Shown one piece after another: positions 62,150-64,000 of a stretch of DNA of 64,000 bases (its first letter is position 1; every line of letters starts with the position of its first letter). The stretch spans positions 186,001-250,000 of the forward strand of contig NZ_MIKA01000012.1 of assembly GCF_001730295.1 (NCBI RefSeq). Direction: 5' to 3'. Origin of the DNA: Enterococcus plantarum. GTDB taxonomy: Bacteria > Bacillota > Bacilli > Lactobacillales > Enterococcaceae. The notes beneath the pieces are model-generated. The model did no database searches, was not told the origin of the DNA, and saw only the letters and a list, made by a program, of their open reading frames with translations. Position numbers and translations under genes: made by a program.

Positions 62150-63028
62150 ATGAAATTTTCAAAAAGACAAATCCAAGATACGTTGTATGTAACGATTGGT
62201 TCTTTTATTTTAGCGGTATCGATCAATTCGATTTTATTACCAAATAAAATCGTAGCAGGAGGCGCAAATGGGATCAGCGTGGTAATCAATTATTTATTTG
62301 GGATCAATCCCGCATTGATTTTATATGCTATCAACTTGCCTTTATTACTTCTTTGCTTTTTATTTTTAGGAAAAGAAGTTGGGATCAAAACGATTTATGG
62401 CAGTTTGATTTACCCATTTTTTGTAGGGATCACGACTCATTTGCCCGTCCTTACGCACAATATTTTTCTCGCAACGATCTTCGGTGGTATTTTAACCGGG
62501 ATTGGGCTAGGGCTTGAATTTAGAGGGAATGCTTCCACTGGTGGGACTGCGATCATTTCACAAATGGTGAATAAGTACTTTAAAATTTCATTAGGTGTTT
62601 CGATTTTATTCGTAGATGGTTTAGTGATTTTATCCGCGCTCTTTGTTTTCAATACTGATACAGTACTCTTCTCACTTATTTGTTTATACCTTATTGGGAG
62701 AGTGGTGGACATGGTCCAAGTTGGCTTCGTTCGTTCGAAAAATGTCATGATCATTTCACCGAAATATACGGAAATCAAAGAAAAAATCTTAGTCGATATG
62801 GACAAAGGCTTAACGATGGTTCCAATTGAAGGGGGTTATCAAAAAAATCCAAGCATGTTGATGATGACAGTCATTAGTGAAAAAGACTTTGCTAAGATCA
62901 AAGAGAACGTTCTGGCAATTGATGAAGAAGCCTTTATTGTTTCGATGAATGCCAGTGAAGTTTTTGGTAAAGGATTTAGTTTAAAGAAAATCGCAGAAGA
63001 CTATGGGATTGAGACAAATAATTTGTAA
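62150..63028 (+). CDS. YitT-family (DUF2179) membrane protein
   Basis: 292 residues from ATG 62150, with GGAGG 10 nt upstream; the frame is open another 67 codons into the preceding gene, without a site. Five membrane helices in the first 180 residues (TLYVTIGSFILAVSINSILLPNKIVAGGANGIS; NPALILYAINLPLLLLCFLF; EFRGNASTGGTAIISQMVNKY). A cytosolic DUF2179 domain (MISPKYTEIKEKILVDMDKGLTMV) occupies about 200-285. The YitT family is of unknown transport role. It is typical in length and complete. Confidence 0.9.
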   Translation: MKFSKRQIQDTLYVTIGSFILAVSINSILLPNKIVAGGANGISVVINYLFGINPALILYAINLPLLLLCFLFLGKEVGIKTIYGSLIYPFFVGITTHLPVLTHNIFLATIFGGILTGIGLGLEFRGNASTGGTAIISQMVNKYFKISLGVSILFVDGLVILSALFVFNTDTVLFSLICLYLIGRVVDMVQVGFVRSKNVMIISPKYTEIKEKILVDMDKGLTMVPIEGGYQKNPSMLMMTVISEKDFAKIKENVLAIDEEAFIVSMNASEVFGKGFSLKKIAEDYGIETNNL

Positions 63029-63034
63029 GCAGAA

Positions 63035-63192
63035 AAGCGGGATGAACCGTTTAGACCTCGAACAAATTAGGAAACTACTGGAAAGATGCTCTTTATCTTT
63101 TCATTAGTTTATCTATTTGTTGAGAGGTCTGGTTCATATCGCTAGATCAAAAAAAAGCGGGATGAACCGCTTAGACCACCTCGAACAAATTA
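63035..63192. repeat. large imperfect palindrome with a second copy of one arm
   Basis: AGCGGGATGAACCGTTTAGA at 63035 and following pairs with AGGTCTGGTTCATATCGCT near 63125-63143; GAACAAAT and ATTTGTTGAG extend the stem. The left arm recurs exactly 120 bp further at 63155 (AGCGGGATGAACCGCTTAGA ... TCGAACAAATTA), now joined to a terminator. Nothing codes here. Confidence 0.65.
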
Positions 63193-63242
63193 AAAAACCT
63201 TTTGAGATTCTACTTCGTTGTAGTTACTCAAAAGGTTTTTTA
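63192..63242. terminator. bidirectional terminator between the YitT-like gene and ftsY
   Basis: AAAAAACCTTTTGAG pairs with CTCAAAAGGTTTTTT over a 20-nt loop with its own small stem. Confidence 0.88.
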
Positions 63243-63250
63243 ACTATTCT

Positions 63251-64000
63251 CTACTCTTCGACTTTTAGTAATCCTTTAAACAATCCAATCGCAAAATCAT
63301 TTGCATCGAATGGTTCTAAATCATCGATTCCTTCGCCTAATCCAACTAATTTCACTGGTAGATGCAACTCATTGCGAATCGCTAGAACGATCCCACCTTT
63401 TGCTGTACCATCCAATTTCGTTAAAACTAAACCAGTGACATCTGTTGTTTCTTTAAATTGTTTTGCTTGTGACATTGCATTTTGCCCTGTGGTTGCATCT
63501 ACTACAAGCAACACTTCATGGGGCGCATCTGGCAATTCACGCTGAATCACGCGTTTGATTTTCTCTAATTCGTTCATCAAATTGACTTTGTTTTGCAAAC
63601 GGCCTGCTGTATCTACAAGTAAGATATCTGCATTTTCCGTTTTCGCACGTTCTACTGCATCAAAGACAACCGCTGCTGGATCACCACCTGCATTGCCTCG
63701 AACCACTTCGACACCGGCACGTTCGCCCCAGACAACTAACTGATCGATAGCCCCTGCTCTAAAAGTATCTGCTGCTGCCAGCACCACTTTTTTACCGTCT
63801 TGTTTGAATTCATGTGCTAGTTTTCCGATACTGGTTGTTTTCCCAACACCGTTAACGCCTACAAACAACATGACTGTCAAGCCATTCGTCTGAATATTTA
63901 ACGCATTATTTTCTTCAATACCCTCTGCTTCGTACAAATCAACCATTTTTTCAATGATTGTATTTTGAACTGCTGCTGGTTTTTTCACATTACGTAATTT
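63251..64000 (-). CDS. ftsY: signal recognition particle receptor FtsY, partial (5' part outside window)
   Basis: The C-terminal 250 residues are in the window; the frame stays open through the right edge ([19 protein letters not shown]), so the ATG at 63988 is not taken as the start. NG GTPase domain: G1 [31 protein letters not shown]3 [10 protein letters not shown]4 [10 protein letters not shown] and closing [22 protein letters not shown]. It docks SRP-ribosome complexes at the membrane. The acidic N-terminal A domain is not visible. Confidence 0.96.
   Translation of the reverse strand, partial: KLRNVKKPAAVQNTIIEKMVDLYEAEGIEENNALNIQTNGLTVMLFVGVNGVGKTTSIGKLAHEFKQDGKKVVLAAADTFRAGAIDQLVVWGERAGVEVVRGNAGGDPAAVVFDAVERAKTENADILLVDTAGRLQNKVNLMNELEKIKRVIQRELPDAPHEVLLVVDATTGQNAMSQAKQFKETTDVTGLVLTKLDGTAKGGIVLAIRNELHLPVKLVGLGEGIDDLEPFDANDFAIGLFKGLLKVEE

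Noticed and set aside
63035-63192. CRISPR-like repeat-spacer array
   Set aside because: Only two direct copies with one spacer of irregular length, strong inverted pairing and no cas genes.

Overview
The window is a low-GC Firmicutes chromosome segment. It almost certainly comes from an Enterococcus related to E. faecalis but carrying a complete tryptophan operon. Evidence for this is the gene order of a SagA/SalA-type hydrolase, mreD, mreC, pnp, rpsO and def, together with GshF, WxL surface proteins, Mga-type regulators, Mg-type AAGGAG ribosome sites and lactic-acid-bacterial T-box leaders. The species cannot be named from the sequence alone. No rRNA, tRNA, CRISPR array, prophage or transposase was seen.

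Region 1 (1-15140) is accessory and devoted to the cell surface. A minus-strand operon encodes a 1064-residue WxL protein with MucBP-like repeats, a small LPXTG protein, two small WxL proteins, a DUF916/DUF3324 (WxLIP) membrane-anchored protein and the start of a small membrane protein. This is a csc-type WxL complex. Upstream lie three regulators (one OmpR-like winged helix, two Mga-like) and a plus-strand M60-type zinc metallopeptidase that carries its own C-terminal WxL domain. Together this looks like a regulated, host-glycoprotein-directed surface complex.

Region 2 (15140-22800) is a mosaic of small genes: a WYL regulator, DUF1456, tagatose-bisphosphate aldolase (lacD), yebC, DUF1801, a YxeA-like and a VanZ-like protein. 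It includes three decayed genes. One is a LacI-type regulator split by a copy of a short palindromic repeat that recurs at least four more times in the window.

Region 3 (22900-33900) is core: an M3 oligoendopeptidase, two tandem SagA-like peptidoglycan hydrolases sharing an N-terminal coiled coil but with different catalytic domains (NlpC/P60 and CHAP), mreD-mreC, pnp, rpsO, def and a Cof-type phosphatase. The two hydrolase promoters share an identically spaced WalR-like box.

Region 4 (33900-42400) has a decayed AlkD-type DNA glycosylase, an FNT-family channel, a TPM-domain protein, rpsD with a long leader, an HrtAB-like ABC exporter, signal peptidase I and small enzymes.

Region 5 (42400-52730) holds trpEGDCFBA under a tryptophan T-box, followed by a second, headless T-box module. 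Next is an oppA-pepT pair under another T-box (probably Met). A conserved 70-nt sequence follows each of the three T-box terminators and is the most unusual RNA-level signal in the window.

Region 6 (52900-64000) has paired zinc-ribbon membrane proteins, a DUF2085 gene without a start codon, a Fur-box-controlled siderophore uptake system, YueI, GshF, an isochorismatase-like hydrolase, a YitT-family protein and the C-terminal part of ftsY.
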